Shown here: piece by piece, positions 24,169 to 37,823 of the stretch | How the letters are laid out: every line of letters starts with the position of its first letter | Numbering within the stretch: position 1 is the stretch's first letter | Assembly (NCBI GenBank): GCA_013397115.1 | Contig: VWZW01005504.1 | Coordinates: forward strand, 109,141-173,140 | Length of the DNA stretch: 64,000 nucleotides | DNA from: Edolisoma coerulescens | Lineage: Eukaryota > Chordata > Aves > Passeriformes > Campephagidae | Direction: 5' to 3' | Made by a program: the position numbers and the translations under genes | Notes under the pieces: generated by a model | The model's database searches: none | The model's input: only the letters and a program-made list of their open reading frames with translations | What the model was told of the DNA's origin: nothing

Positions 24169-27100
24169 CGCAGAGGCCAGAGGCACAAGAGGGCGTATTT
24201 GCAGAGCTTTCAGTTGAAAGGAGTTTCTTTCCAGGAGAGGACACAGAGAAGAGGTAAGGATCTCATTGCTGACCCCTTGGGAAATCTGTCTGATGCTCTT
24301 ATGCAGTCAGTCATTCATATCTTGATCTGTGTTAGTTCTCAGATCTGTGTTGCTCCATTTAGGAGTCAAATTCAATTTTACTATTAAGGGATTCATATAT
24401 ATTATTATACAGTGAGGAACTGGTACTTGACGGGGAGGATGAAAATGGGGATTCTTAGCTAACCATTTTTCTATTATTTTATGGCTGTTGAGGCCAGACA
24501 AAAGTGGTGTTTTGACTGCTCTAATATACACTGGATTTTATCTCATAAACGTGAATGCAGTAAGAGTTCTGGACACACTGAGGTCTACAGTATCTGAAAA
24601 TAATTTTTGAAAATAAATTGTAAATATGAAAATTTCCAGGAATATATAGGTGTAAGGTCTTTTTTTGTCTGCTTTATGTTTTTTAGAGATTTGAATTTAT
24701 AATTGAGTTTAAGCAGCTCTCTTGCACAGATGATTTTCAAGTGAAAACTGTTTTGTTTGAGAGCTTTGGGCTAGCTCAATTTTTGACCTTTGATATAAAA
24801 CTGGTTTCTTTTTATTCACTTGACTTGATTCTATAAGAACTGCTGCAGTTTGATTATCATGTAACTCTTATTAAGCGTTCAAGAAACTGGTGCATCTTTT
24901 GTTTAACAAAGTGTATTTTTTTGAAGATTTTGCAAAACCAAAGGTGCCTCATAGTGCCCCTTTTTTTTTTGTTTGTGGCAATCTTTTCATTGACTAATGC
25001 TTGTATGAGCCCCATCTGTACTATCCTTATTTTTGGTGAGGAGCCCTCAGTCAAGCACCAAGTCCCAGCAGTGAGAAGGTGTGAAATGGGCTGTGGATGA
25101 AAGAAAAAAAAACATTTCCAGTGATTTCCCTTGCTTTCCTTCTAGGCACTCATTCAAGAGACTGTTAGTAATTTGCTCAGCTGTCCACACATATGCAAGG
25201 ACAGAAAAACGAAATTTTCTCAGAGCTCTTTACATTAACAGTTACTTACTTCCCTGTAAAAAATGTCACAGAACAGTGAAATAAACTTTCTGAGAAAGCC
25301 GTCTTCTAGTCAAAGAGTTGTGGTGGAGTCAACTCACTCCAGAAATGCCATGGAACCTGCACTCTGGAGATGGAGCCACTGAGGTACTGCTGAATTCCTT
25401 CTGGTATTCAATACCAACATACCAAATAATTCAACATTAAAAAGGCAACTCAAAAAAGAGGTGTTTCCTCTTCTTCCTCCAGAGGAGGTTGTAAACCATG
25501 CTGATGTCTTTTGAGACCAGCACCTAATAATGTCTTTTGGATATGTCCTTTTATTGCAGTGAGTTATTAAAATGTAGGATTATAAATTGTTCTGCTAGAC
25601 ATTATTGTCCATATTAAACGATTTCTTTATGCTTCAGAAAAGAAAACTAATGCACAATTGTCACTGCCATATCTTATGCAAACCCTCAGCCACAGCAAAT
25701 AAGTCTGTTTTACTACAAAATTATATATTTCAGTGACTGGTTAAAGTTCATTCATCTTAATATACTTATTATATAAACGTACAGAATGGCTGAAACAGAG
25801 GGACGCGCATTCTGGGTTGCATGGTTTTTTTCTTTATTTATGCTCATACTCTATTTTTAGTATATTTAGTTGCAGAAACAGTAACATACTTTTAAAAATA
25901 AACTTTGCCTGGCACTAGGAGCAAAGGACAGAAGATTTTGACAAGGCATTTACACTTTTTTCCAAAAAATGACTCAGTAGTTTGCATTTGCTAGGAAGAA
26001 ATTGTTTTGTTTTTTTTTCTAAATAAGCCTTCACATTCAAAGTTGATTTGTTCCAAGGAAAGGAGCTGAAATTAGTTACTGACATGCAATAACTCATTTC
26101 TTATTTTACCAACAGTAATTAAATTGCCTGGAACTGTTGTCATTTAACAGCTTATTAATTGACTAATGTGCATTACTTGCACGCAGGCTATAGGTAAAAT
26201 CCAAGGATTAGGAAAGGAAGAAAGAAGGAGAAGAAAAACCTCACTGCTTTTTGTGACCATCATAGATGAACAATTAATTTATTTCTTACTGGAGTGTCAC
26301 TTTTGCAAACACTAATAGGTTAGATTTTAAATATGCAATTTCATCAGCACTAGCCCTAAAGAAGGAAATGGTAGTCAACTTTTAATTCGTCGGAGAGAGG
26401 AAAAATGAGTAATAGGTTCTGCTTTCTTTTAACCATATGAAGGTTATATAGCTCTTTCTTCCTTCGAAATCAGTAATTTGTGCTTGGTTCAGTATTTACA
26501 TTATACAATTCCTTCCTCTAATCCTATGATTGGCCAAATATTCTGAAATTTTCCTCCTTTTCTTCCACCAATGTGAAAAGAAACTTTGTCCCATGCATCA
26601 GGGAGTCTCAGCCTAACAGAACTACATACAAAAGTGGTTATAGGCAAGTTCAGCAGCTTTGATTGTGTCCAGTCAAATATGATACATTCCAGTGCTGCAT
26701 TAGTGGCCTATGTGGGGAAAAAAAATCAATGAGGTCAACATCTAGGTCCCAGCTGAGAATAATCCATTTCATAAAAATAAACTGAAAAGTTCTCAGTCAT
26801 CCCAGTAAACTCTAATTTATAGTGTTGGAGGCTCCTAACAGAGCCTATGACTCTGTGAATAGACAGGGAAACATAGATCAAGTTTTTAAAGGGAGAAATG
26901 TGAGATGGGATTTTCTGAATTACCTAACCATCAAGAGACTTATAACAATAGTGTCCTTCTATGAAACTGGAAATCATCAATTAGAAGATGTGAGGAGGGA
27001 AATTAATTAGATATGTGAGCTGCCTAAATGTGAAAGCAGCATGGAAATTCAGTCCAATGAAGTAGCAGTTAAAACACAGACAAAAAAAGAAAGAAAATAT

Positions 27101-30100
27101 GAAAGTCATCAAATAAGGCTTCTCAGAGGATAAAGGGGAATGGAATATCTCCAGGACACAAGGCTGAAGAGACCATCCATATTACTCAGTTTATACACCA
27201 TGGCTGAGCGTTGTTTGTCCAAATGCAGGAATCAATAGTGCCCATATCTCCATCTGCTTGGCTTTGCAGGTCTGTGATAAAAATCAGGTGATTCTTAGTA
27301 CTGTTTCTCCTCTTTTAAGGCACAGAAGGTGAATTGTAAGCACCCTGCAAGTGCTCACTTTTCTACATTGAGTAGAAAAGGAGTCTGTACCAAGAGATGG
27401 GATGTAGAGGTCTCCCCTACAGATCTGTGAAGTGGGAGAATATTAATCCCATACGGAAGTGCTTGCCTGTCCTATCTTGGGGCTTTGCCAAGAAGTTGGT
27501 TCTTAAATGTCCCTGAACCTGCACCAGGCCCAAAATATGGTGGTGGTTTTGGGGTCACCATCATTCCTGTTGTTCAAAAGCAGCCCGCAGGTAAAGTGAA
27601 GCTTTTGGATTTCCATGATCATGGTGCAGAGAGAAGGAAAAAGCACTGAGTGTGCAGTCAGACTCCCTGGAATTCGTTAGGCTGTCTTTCAAAATGCAAC
27701 TTCATGTAAGTCCATAATGTTCTTGTTTTTATTTCAATAAAACAGTAATTTTGACAATAACTAGGTATGTCTGGCAGAATAGATGGGAAGGCTATGAAAC
27801 TATTAATAACATTTGGACACCTCCTGCACTGTTTTAATGCATCACAAGTTAGCACAGTATTGATTCAGTATCAAAGTTCTGAGAAACAAGCCTCTTACCA
27901 ATATCTAGGATCCGATGTTGTAATTGAACTAGAAAATGTTAGATTTCCAGCATTACTGCTGAGAATTCTTCCCAATAAATGTGTGTTTTCCACTGGGGCT
28001 GAAATCACTGCAAGTGTTAGTTTTAATTTTTTTCATTTTTGTATTTTTCTTATCATACAGGTTCCCTTTCTCCCCTCTGTGTGTAAAATAAACATAATGG
28101 GGCGAACTCTTGCATTTTACTAGCTTGACTTGTGGGAACATCCTTTCAGATACTTGGGTTAAAAATGTAATTAAATCTTTTGTGGAAGGATTAAACTTTG
28201 TAGAAAGGAAAATGGGTGGACTTAGAAAATATTACGTAGGGAAAGAAAGCAAATAGGCCTCCTGGGCAGAAGAAGCCTTTGTCAGTGTGTGAGGAAAGAG
28301 AAGAAAGAACAGAAAGAAAAAGAGAGCCATTGTTATGACACTGAAGCGCAAGGAATAAATAAGGCTTACTACTTAAAGGAGAAATGAAATAGTATGAAGG
28401 AAGGAAGTGAGAAGAATGACTGTGTATTTGAGTGGGTGCTGGTATATCCAAAACAGATGGTACAGCAGTTTCCATTGTACGTGCCTCCTCATTTCAGGAT
28501 GTCCCTCAAATTTGCATATTTCTTTTATCTAGCATCTTACATCTACAGCTATTAACCTCCAGAGTTTGTCAGAAATACTGAAGAAATGCGGAATACACCT
28601 TTTATATTTCCAAAGCTCATTTTGATTTTCCTTCTTACATCTAGGATCACATTGGTCTAGTTCCTTTCAGGAAACAAGATCATAAAGGGAAGCCAAGAGG
28701 TTGATTTTTTTTGTTTAATATCCTTCTCTTTGTTAGATGCTAGTGGTTGTTAATTTCTGCAGTGCACCTGCGCCTGCAAAATAGTGTCATTCTTTCTTTC
28801 TTGGTAAGTGGCCTCAGGTACAACGTCCTGCAAGGTTAAAAGCGTATTGTTGTTACACAGCAGAAGATACAGGTGTGTAGAAGGGGTAAGAGGAGGGAAC
28901 CAAAGAGTTAGGAATGTCACTGCCACTGCCATAGCACCCTTTTGTCCAGTTATATCGGTAGATCTATCGAAAGGATGTCAAAACTACATTTTTTCTTCTA
29001 GTGTGTGAACTACCAATTCTGGGCATGGTATAGAGACATTTTCCTCCCTGATGGCTTTTCTAAGTGCCTGGGTTTTTCTTATCTGAAGCTATGCTGCTTT
29101 TGGTGAGAGTATGTTCTGTGTAAGAAGTTACGTGGAGTGCAGAAAATCTTATTTCCGGTAGGAAGCCAACAGTTCTTCCTTATCCCTATGTGGTTCATCC
29201 CATACACAGTTAATGCAAAGTGGCTGAAAAGCCACAGCTATCAATAACTTGCTAGTTACATGTATTTTGTTCTTCAATTGTTTTTCCATAGCTAATTATG
29301 TATAACAGAAACAACATGTAAGTGTAGATAGCCTAGAAGTTATTTATCCTTTTCCTTATTCATCTTAGATGGCTCCTAACCAAAAAGAAAATATGCCAGC
29401 AAATCACAAGTGGCAAAATCTGAACCTGTGAGTTCCTGTGATCTGCTTTAGAATAGATGTTTAGCATTTAAAATGGAAGAGACACTGACTTCACATCACT
29501 GCATCACACTCATTAAAATTTCAAAATCTGAAGAACTTCTGAACCTCTTATGATTTCTAAACAAGCACTGTCCAAAAACCATTTAATCTTTCTGACTGAT
29601 GAGGCTGTAGAAGAGAAAAGGAATTTCAGTGGTTCAAGTCCAGTAACATTTTGTTCTGGACCAAATGTATCAAAAAGAATCAGAAATTATGAATTTTCTG
29701 GATCAAAAGTAGCCAAAGCAATCTGGCATATCATCAGGCTCTGTGGTTCTTTGTAATGCTGTAGAGTTAATCTCCTATCTCATTAGAGTAGCTGACAAAC
29801 CTCATTGAAAAGTACAGCAGATCTGTACATCTCTCAGCTGTAGCAGCACAAGGGCAAGTACAGACAAATCTTTCAGGAAGATATCTTAGAAAGGTTGCCA
29901 ACCTCCTGAGAAAAACATTAAAATAAGATTTATGTTTTGGTGGCTATGCATAATGTCACAGAAATTCATGCTAAAACTAACTTCTAACACTGGTGTATGC
30001 CCTTTTCCACTATCATACCAGTTGGCTTGACTGCCTCTGCATTCTCATTCCAAACTGAAACAGGTTTTAGATAAATGGAGAAACATAACCTGAATTTTTC

Positions 30101-33100
30101 TATTCACAGATCTGAATGTCTTGCTCTTTAAACTGCAGAAAAGCTATTCTAAAATACTTTTGGAACTTTACATTGCATTTTTCCAAGTAGCAGTAATTTA
30201 TTGACACTGCCAATGCTTGCTTTTGGTTTCTCATCTGTTTATGAGACATAATGCCAGTACAGCTGCAGTGTTCTGGTGGAAGTACCTGTGCATGAGAATT
30301 TATACTTGTAGCTGTTGTTCCTGTGGTGACGCAGTTCTTTGTGTCCATAACATCATTATTATCCTTGACAATAACAGACATGGGTTTGCATGCGCCGTTG
30401 TTGCTGGGACAGGGCTCCTGTCATTTCAGGAATGGTCTGGTGCGTTGTTGTTCCTCTTCAAACTGAGGGGCTGTACTTTATTTAGTGTACAAGTTTCCAG
30501 TTACCGCTGTGTGAAACTCAGCTGTTCACAAACCAACAAAGGAAAGAAAAGAGAGCACATAACATGGGATTCTGAAATAATTCATGATGATTTAGTTTGA
30601 GTTAATATAACCCTAAAGCTCCATTAAAACCTAAAATGAATGCTATTTCCTCCTGAGAGCAGAGAACAATCTGCTAACTTTTGCCAAGATGAGAGTTATC
30701 ATGGTGTACAACATGAATGCATATAAATTACAAGGTTTATATTTGCTGTTTTTCCCTAATGTTAACTTTGACTGGCATGTCAAATTAAAAGCAAAAGGGG
30801 AAGAAAAGGAAAAACCTGCATCAGATTAAGAAACATGTAAAGAAGTGTAATTTCTAACTACAAAACACAAGACCTTCACACTTCAAACAATCCAAACAGG
30901 TTTTCTTTTAATGATTAGGTTTCACTTTTTTCCCCTTTGTACTAGGGATGCATACAGAACTACAGTAGTGTTTGGAAATAATTCAGTAAGCTGTGTATCT
31001 CCTTTTTTCACAACTCTAGGAACGCTGGGGATGTTTCAGGTTTCCTACTGTTAATATTTGGTGCAAGGAATACAGTAAAATTAAAGTAGGTTGAAAATTC
31101 CCGATTGAAACCAATGTAAAACATCAAAGAAAATTTTATGTATCAGGACATGACACTGAAACTGTCCTGAGCACTCTTTTAATGGCACTTGCAGCCTTTT
31201 GCAGGTAAACAAATAGGAAGTTGCTTTCCATTAAGGAAGACAGATGCTGCAGAGAGTCTGAGTCTCCCCAGAGCAGCTGCTCTCTCCAAGATCCAAATAG
31301 GTCATTTAAGCCCTGATCCCAGAATGAGAGCTGTTGGGTCAAAATGTGCCTATCCAGGGACTAAGTCATGACCTGATAAAAGTAAAAAACTGGGATTTTT
31401 ATATATACTTAAAGCATGTTTTCAGAACATGAATATTTTGGAAGAATATTTTTCCTTCCCCACTCTTTATATTTGATACAAAGAGCTTCAACTTTTGCTC
31501 ATTTTAACTCAGCTGATCTTTGCTCCCATAGTTCAGCTCTTTTTTCATTCAGATAGTTTAATTTACCCACTCTTTTATACACAGAGCTACCGTGTTTATA
31601 GATAGTGAAATGTTTTTCTATATGTCAAATGAGCTTTTAAAAAGTATTATACTCTGCAGGCATGCAGGGGATGATGTTTAAACATAGCTTTCTCTTGCCT
31701 GGGCTTCTAGACGATTGAATTTTGAATCTCCTATGAGGTAAAAAAATTGATTATGGACCATTTTGGATAGGGTTTGGAACATAACTCTATAGCTATCTAT
31801 TGATGTGCATTACCAGAAGCATCATAAAGCAACTGGATCCAGGATGTCTTTTTAAGGAGATTATTGGATAGGGAATGGCTTAACATTTCTAGCTTCCTGT
31901 TGAATATTTTGAGCAGGGAAGGATATTGCAGCAGAAGTCTACTGGAATGTTATCTTTTCCCTCTTACAGAGGCTAAAAAATTCATCAACATGCCGTTGGA
32001 AAAGCTACAACTGCCCAAGAAGCAAGGGGCAGTCAGGGATGGATGGCAGAGACAGGCTGAAGGCTCACCTTTCTGTGCTGGCAGTGAGCTGGGACAGCGG
32101 ATGCGGGTGGTGAGGAGGGTGGAGAGACTGCCGTTCCCACTGCTCTGCATTGCCTCGCCCCACGGGCCTTCTGTGCCACTCAGACTTGCACCAAAGCTTT
32201 TGGCTACAGTGGCCAAGCCACAGTTAACAGCATCTCAGATGCCAACAGGAGTGAAAACATACTTTCTCCACACAGTGAGCTTTTAAAGATGTCTCAGTGT
32301 TATTCAATATTGGAGTTAAGAAAAGGCTAGAGCAAAGTTGTAATTTTCCCTGTTTTCCTTCTGCACTGTCACTTGTATTTTACCCCCTTTCCTACTGAAG
32401 AAAATGTGAATTTATTGTCCTTTCATCTTTGGTCTTTCCCTTTTCATATTTAAAAGAATCAACTTTTAATGTTCTCTGTGAGTCTAAAACGTTTCCCAAA
32501 TCTGTTAATTTCCTTACTGTATTATTTCCAATTACAAAGTCATCAGTTTCAATTCTATCACTGTTTTTGCTTTCCTCACTCTTTTTTTTCCCTTTGCAGT
32601 TTCAAGTTCACTCTTTTATTGCTGAAAATCCTAGTATTTTTATTCCTGGTCTAAATCTGACTGCTTCCAAATCCCTAGGGTTCCAAGCCAATATGTTTGG
32701 TAATGACTTCATACAAAGGAAAAAGAAATGAAGCCAATTTGTGTTTTCCATTGTTGTGATAAATGCATATCTGAACTTTCAGCTGGTCTTGGCTTCAAAA
32801 AATAAAGTAACCAGCTTTTCTGGGTGACACTATGGTCTGAAGAACAAACATCATTTTCTTTGTTTATTTTTTACACTCAGGTGACTTATCCTCCACGTTT
32901 GAAAGGAAAAATAGGAGATGCAGCCATAAAATTGAAACAGGGGATTACTATAAACATGAAATTAGAATAAGGTCCAGGCATTTGAACAAAGATTAATGTC
33001 ATCTTATAACAGGCACTGCATAAAATCCCACAAAGAAAAAACATGCCCCTAAAGAGACCACAGAGGTACAGATGACTAAAAAGCCTTTGAAATTATCACA

Positions 33101-33600
33101 AATCAGGTTTTAAGGAAATCAACATTTTCTCTGGAAGACACCAAATATTATCAATGTTTTATATCAAGGGATATTTTGTTCACGTGCATTGTGTGGTAAA
33201 CTCTCAATAAAAGCTGCCAGTATCCCTGAATCTTTGCGTGATTTTTTTTTTCCCCGCTGTCTCTTGGAGTGACTGAATTCTTCATAAGGGAGGTGATTGC
33301 AAAGCCTTTCCCAGCTTCCCCTTTCTTCTTATCTTACCTTGGAATTTAAAAAATGAGATCAGGTTTTGTTGTCTTAAGTTCTTGTACATTTATACCTGTG
33401 CAAGGGAGAACTCAACAGAACACACATGTAACCACGAAACGGAAAGAAAAACCCTTCAAGCAAAACAACTAAACTTCAGCACCACCACCACCCTTAAGCA
33501 ACTGCTTGTGGCCAAGTTTCCTGTAGTAGGGGCCTCACAATCCACTGGGTGTAAAACTGCTTATCTGGACACTTTGGTTTTGGGACAGAGCTCCCAGTGA
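24169..33600. other. Unique AT-rich DNA, no gene seen
   Basis: No retroposon or exon recognised in over 9 kb. Longest frames are 140 codons (31864-32286, plus), 127 codons (30217-30600, plus) and 118 codons (27767-28123, plus); none has a domain, signal peptide plus mature domain, or family resemblance. A purine-rich stretch lies at about 28290-28330. A TAAT-rich non-repetitive patch at 26095-26200 is reported as a finding. Confidence 0.55.
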
Positions 33601-33980
33601 CCCTTTTAAAATCAGGGCAAATTCAGTGCTCATTGTGTGCTGCTGTAGCCCCATGAGCAATAGATAAGCTGACATAGAGCAGGGTCATGTATCTCTGCCT
33701 TGCAATGCAGCCACACAAAAGTGACATTAACATAGAAGTGCTTAAGTAATAGTGTAATTCTGAGCAGTGTCCTCAGAGGATGAATTGTACTGAGAACCAG
33801 TATACTGGTGCTAAATTGTGCACTAAATTGGAGGCTTAAAAATGAGTAAGCTAGTAAAAAAGATGTTAAGGTGAAAAGTGAGGAAATTAAAGTGTTGCTG
33901 CTCAGCATGGGGGCTACTTAAACATCCCATAAAATGAGTAATAAATGACTACCCCTAGGAGGAAAAAAAAAAAAAAAAAA
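33601..33980 (+). other. Possible retrocopy 3' end (AATAAA plus A18 tail)
   Basis: An AATAAA hexamer at 33940-33945 is followed 17 bases later by an uninterrupted A18 run (33963-33980), the spacing expected of a polyadenylated transcript copied into DNA. The upstream sequence has no frame I recognise, so only a 3' untranslated piece could be present, and its left edge is undefined. No target-site duplication was found around the A-run. Processed retrocopies are rare in birds because CR1 does not use poly(A) templates, so a chance AATAAA next to an A-run is a real alternative. Confidence 0.25.
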
Positions 33981-35856
33981 GGCAACTCAAAGAGTAGGGT
34001 TGCAAATTAATAGGTATAGGTAAAGGCAAAATTCTGGAAAAGCTGAACATGTCTTTGTACCGGAAGGGAAGATCTCAGCTTATGAAGAGGATTATAATTA
34101 ATGGCAGGTAAATATGAGACAGAAACGTGGGGATACTAAAAGGCATTTTGCAAAGCAAACATCCGAAAGCATATAAGCAAATAACAAAGAATTTGTTAAA
34201 ATCTACAAAGAGCAGGAAGCCTACTGAAGCGGACAGAGCCAGAGTCAGCTAAAGGACAGAGCTCTAGGAGAGGGGGTAGAAGAGGAAACAGCTGTGGGGT
34301 AGCTCTCCCGGCTGCTTCTCCTGGCCACACTCTTTCCTGGCCTCATGTCCCCTGCTCTGAGTACTTCTCTTTCTTGCCACAGGCCTTCTCAAGTGATTTT
34401 CAATGTCTTTTTTTCCTATTTTTCTTTGGTCTGTGGACTTTGCTCTATCTCTGGGCACAGTCTTTGTCTTGTGTTTCCAACTGTACCTTGGAGAAAGGGA
34501 TATTTCCCCAGGATTATTTAAGTCTAGAAGCATTTTGAAAATGGAATGCCTATAAAATCCCAGACCCAAAAGATCCTTAGGGAATTTAATCTCTCTAAAT
34601 GTTTTGTCAACAGTTTCTTTTACCTCTTTTGTGGCTCATATCGCAATGATTGAAATGTGGGACCATATGGTATAACATAAGATATTAAAATGATAAAGAA
34701 TACACAAAGCATCCTTGCAACAGCTTTGTGCATCTGCTTCAGCATCTTGGCTAAATTCCAATATGGGTTATTAGATTCCTAAATTCCCTACTCTTTAATT
34801 GTCTCTGTGATGGTGTTGAATTGTTTCTATTCTAGTGTCCTGTGCATCTGTGCCTCAGTTTCCCAGCTGTACTGCCCTCTGATTAAAGAGCCGATTTAGG
34901 ATTAACCCTTGAGCCCAACTGTTTAATCTTGCTGTACCAAAACAGTCCTTGAGAACAAATTAATGTTTTCAGCCACACTTCTGGGTTGCTTGTATTCTGC
35001 TGGTGTCTTTGGAGGGCTGAAGTGGATATTTCTCTCTCCTTTTTGAACTGTCCTGAACAGGGCACTTGAAGAGTAAGGCTCTTTGACAGAGTCCCATGTC
35101 TTAAATAATGTGTTGCTAGCACCTTATCCCTCACTAAGCACCCTTTTATATGGTGAACATCCACCAATTTTAGTATTGGGAAATAATCAGTGAAATTTGG
35201 AGGGGAAACAATTTAAAAATAATGTAAGTTTATAGTGTGCAGCCTAATATTGTTCTAGTTTGTTCTCTGAATATTTTGGGAGTGTTTGGTATTTAATAAA
35301 TAGAATGCTGGCTTTAAGTACTTCCTTTGCCTTAAGCTCTTAAGATATTATTCAGGCACTGACAGTAATGGAAAATCACTAGTTAACAAAGAAACCTGAT
35401 TTTTAGATGAGGTAACCACTTTATTGTGTAGGGCTTTATTCTATATCGGACTATATTTAACAATAGAGATAGATCTGGGGATGAATGAAGGGAAGTAGTT
35501 GGTTAGTAAAAATGATGATAGATTTCCTCGTGTAGTCATGAAAATGACATATAGAACCTGTACAGGAGAAAAAATAATCTGTGGTTTTGAAATGTAGCTT
35601 AAGGGAATGGTTGGTAAAAAACATGCTGAAAAAAAAGTTAAGAACATGTGCCAACAGTAACTGCCTATGTTTGTTTTGCTTTTGGTTAAAAAATCAGTTT
35701 AAATTGGAAAAGTAAAAATTTACTTAATTGGGGATTTTGATAGTAAATGAAGTGGAACCTACAGAATTTCCATGGGTTTTGAGAAAAGAGGAGGTTTTTT
35801 TTTATTACAAAGCATGTGTTTTAATGCTTTGAAATAATAGTAAGTCTAATAATGCC

Positions 35857-35882
35857 TATATATATATGTGTGTGTGTGTGTC
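35857..35882. repeat. Compound (TA)n(TG)n microsatellite
   Basis: Alternating TA for about 10 bases passes into alternating TG for about 15 bases. Alternating purine-pyrimidine DNA of this kind is prone to length change and can adopt Z-form. Confidence 0.9.
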
Positions 35883-37670
35883 TGTATACATGATACCCAG
35901 GAAAGGTGAGGGTAGGAGGGAAAGGACTTCCAATAACTTGGTAGTCATATAAAAACAAACATTAATCAAAGTAGATTAAAATTTCACAACCGGAAATGTG
36001 GAGAGCCAAATCATACTCCATGTGCACCATTCCAGTAACCACACTGTGCTGTGGGGAGTCCTGGGGGCAAAGGATCTTCCCACCCAGATGTTCCACAGCT
36101 GCAGTAGGGCAGGCAGAACAGGCTGCTTCACTGAGGAAAGCACGGTCGTGTGGGGAAAGCGTTTGCATTTTCTGCAAAACCATGGAAGGGAAGCACTCAG
36201 GTTGGCTAACCATCACTCAAACCAAGGTGACCTGGAAATTTCCAGGCTTATTGTTTTCATTATTTTTTTTATTATAATAATTTTTTTATTCTGTTGTGGG
36301 GAAAAGAAATCAGAGCTGTAACATGACTGAGGCTAGTCAGGAGATAATGTGCCTAACCAATATTTAAACTCACTCCTTGTCCAGAGATGGCAATATTATC
36401 CCAAATATATATTTTTTTTCCTAAACAGACACAGCTTACTATAAAGCTGGAGGCCAGACATCACATTTTTGTTTGTATCTGACCTTCCCCTGAATCAGGA
36501 GTGCTTGGAAATAGGTCACTGTTCCATCAAAGAATCATATCAGGGAAAATATTTAGTTGTGCATGCAGTATGTACTTTTAATGGAAATGTTTACCTAATG
36601 CACATTATGTTGTGCTATAGGGTAGTTATATCTTTCCCCTTCCTTCTCTTATCTGCTGTGTTACAGCTAATGTAGACCAGACACCGATCACACGTGTTGG
36701 AAATGTATCTTCTTAGTTTATACAAACCACATTAGTGTAACAAAGCTTAAAGTAACTGCTGTTAAAAGAAAAGAAAAACCAAACCAAAAAAACCCCGTTT
36801 ATGGGAAGCATTTTATTTCCTTGGCTTCTATTTCTCGTGCATTGATGATTATAACTGCTAAAAATCCACTGCAGTATTTCTTCAGTGTATTAAATTTATG
36901 GGCTTGAAATTCCTCATAGAGCTGATCAGTTCTGAGCTCTAGGAAACCTTGATGGAAGGGAGAAAAAAAATCATAGTGAAAATATGAGTGACAGAGGAAA
37001 TAGGTGGCAGAAGAGTATCATAGAGAAGAAAACATAGGCTATCGGAATTATGTTTCTAGCTTGGGCATGGACCTTGTATTTCATCTCTTGTGCTGCTTTT
37101 TGGCATGTCTGTCTTGCCCACATAGATGCAAATTAGTTGTGTCCTACACGGTGTGGATCACGTGCTCAACCTTGTGGGAGCAGCTTAGCCAGCGACACTT
37201 GGGTCTGCTCCAACAGACACTGTCAAATCACGCCTCTCTGTTCACAACCTGAGTACATCCCATGGTCCATGATGCCAGACCCTGGGAAAACAGTGGTAGT
37301 TCCAAGGCTTGTCTCAGGCAGCCTACAAGTCTGTGATGAATCAGTGAGGTTTCAGAAGCCTCCAGGTTAGGGTTGGACTCTCCAAGATGTAAAGCATCCT
37401 GCAGGTCATCATCCAATGGCTGTCATTCATCCTCATTCCTCTTGGGCCACAGATCTTCAGGGTCTCGGAAACTCAAACTGCTTCCACTCAAGTCAAGAGG
37501 GTTGTCTGTGAAGCAAATTAAACACTTCAAAGCATTTTGCATGCTTCCTATTACCTGCTCACTTTGTTCACTAGCTCTTTCACACCACAGCAGTCGGTGA
37601 ACTTTTCCAAATTAAGACCTTCCTTCCCCTTTTCTGCCCCCTCCCCCTCTTACGCTTTTCATGATATACT

Positions 37671-37823
37671 ATGGCTAAGAGCAGCCAGACCTACGTGAGG
37701 ATGACGAATGTGGATCAAACCCTGCAGAAGGAGATCCAGGAGATTGCACACCATGTGAGAAACAGCCACAGCTTTTGACATTTTCTGGCGTATTACGTGA
37801 TCCATGTGGAGCACACCAAAAAT
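37671..37823 (+). other. Coding-like stretch with in-frame stop, unidentified
   Basis: From ATG at 37671 a frame reads 35 codons (MAKSSQTYVRMTNVDQTLQK then EIQEIAHHVRNSHSF) to TGA at 37776-37778, continues in frame with HFLAYYVIHVEHTKN, and stops again at TGA 37824-37826. The first part has amphipathic, protein-like composition unlike most chance frames here. Downstream, two other frames stay open for tens of codons (one includes NVDEIYLAFPSSQSMGAVTT). That would fit a frameshifted pseudogene or retrocopy, but I cannot name a parent gene and there is no poly(A) tail. Chance remains plausible. Confidence 0.2.

Noticed and set aside
30217..30600. 127-codon plus-strand frame rich in Cys
   Set aside because: Cysteines show no regular spacing of a known domain; an antisense frame overlaps it.
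31864..32286. 140-codon plus-strand open frame
   Set aside because: Composition partly GC-rich, but there is no recognisable domain or family, and an 88-codon antisense frame covers the same bases.
34840..34885. TGTGCCTCAGTTTCCCAGCTGTA resembling MIR core
   Set aside because: The match covers about 20 bases only, with no supporting flank.
37360..37400. GGGTTGGACTCTCC resembling CR1 terminus
   Set aside because: No octamer end and no other CR1 phrases follow.
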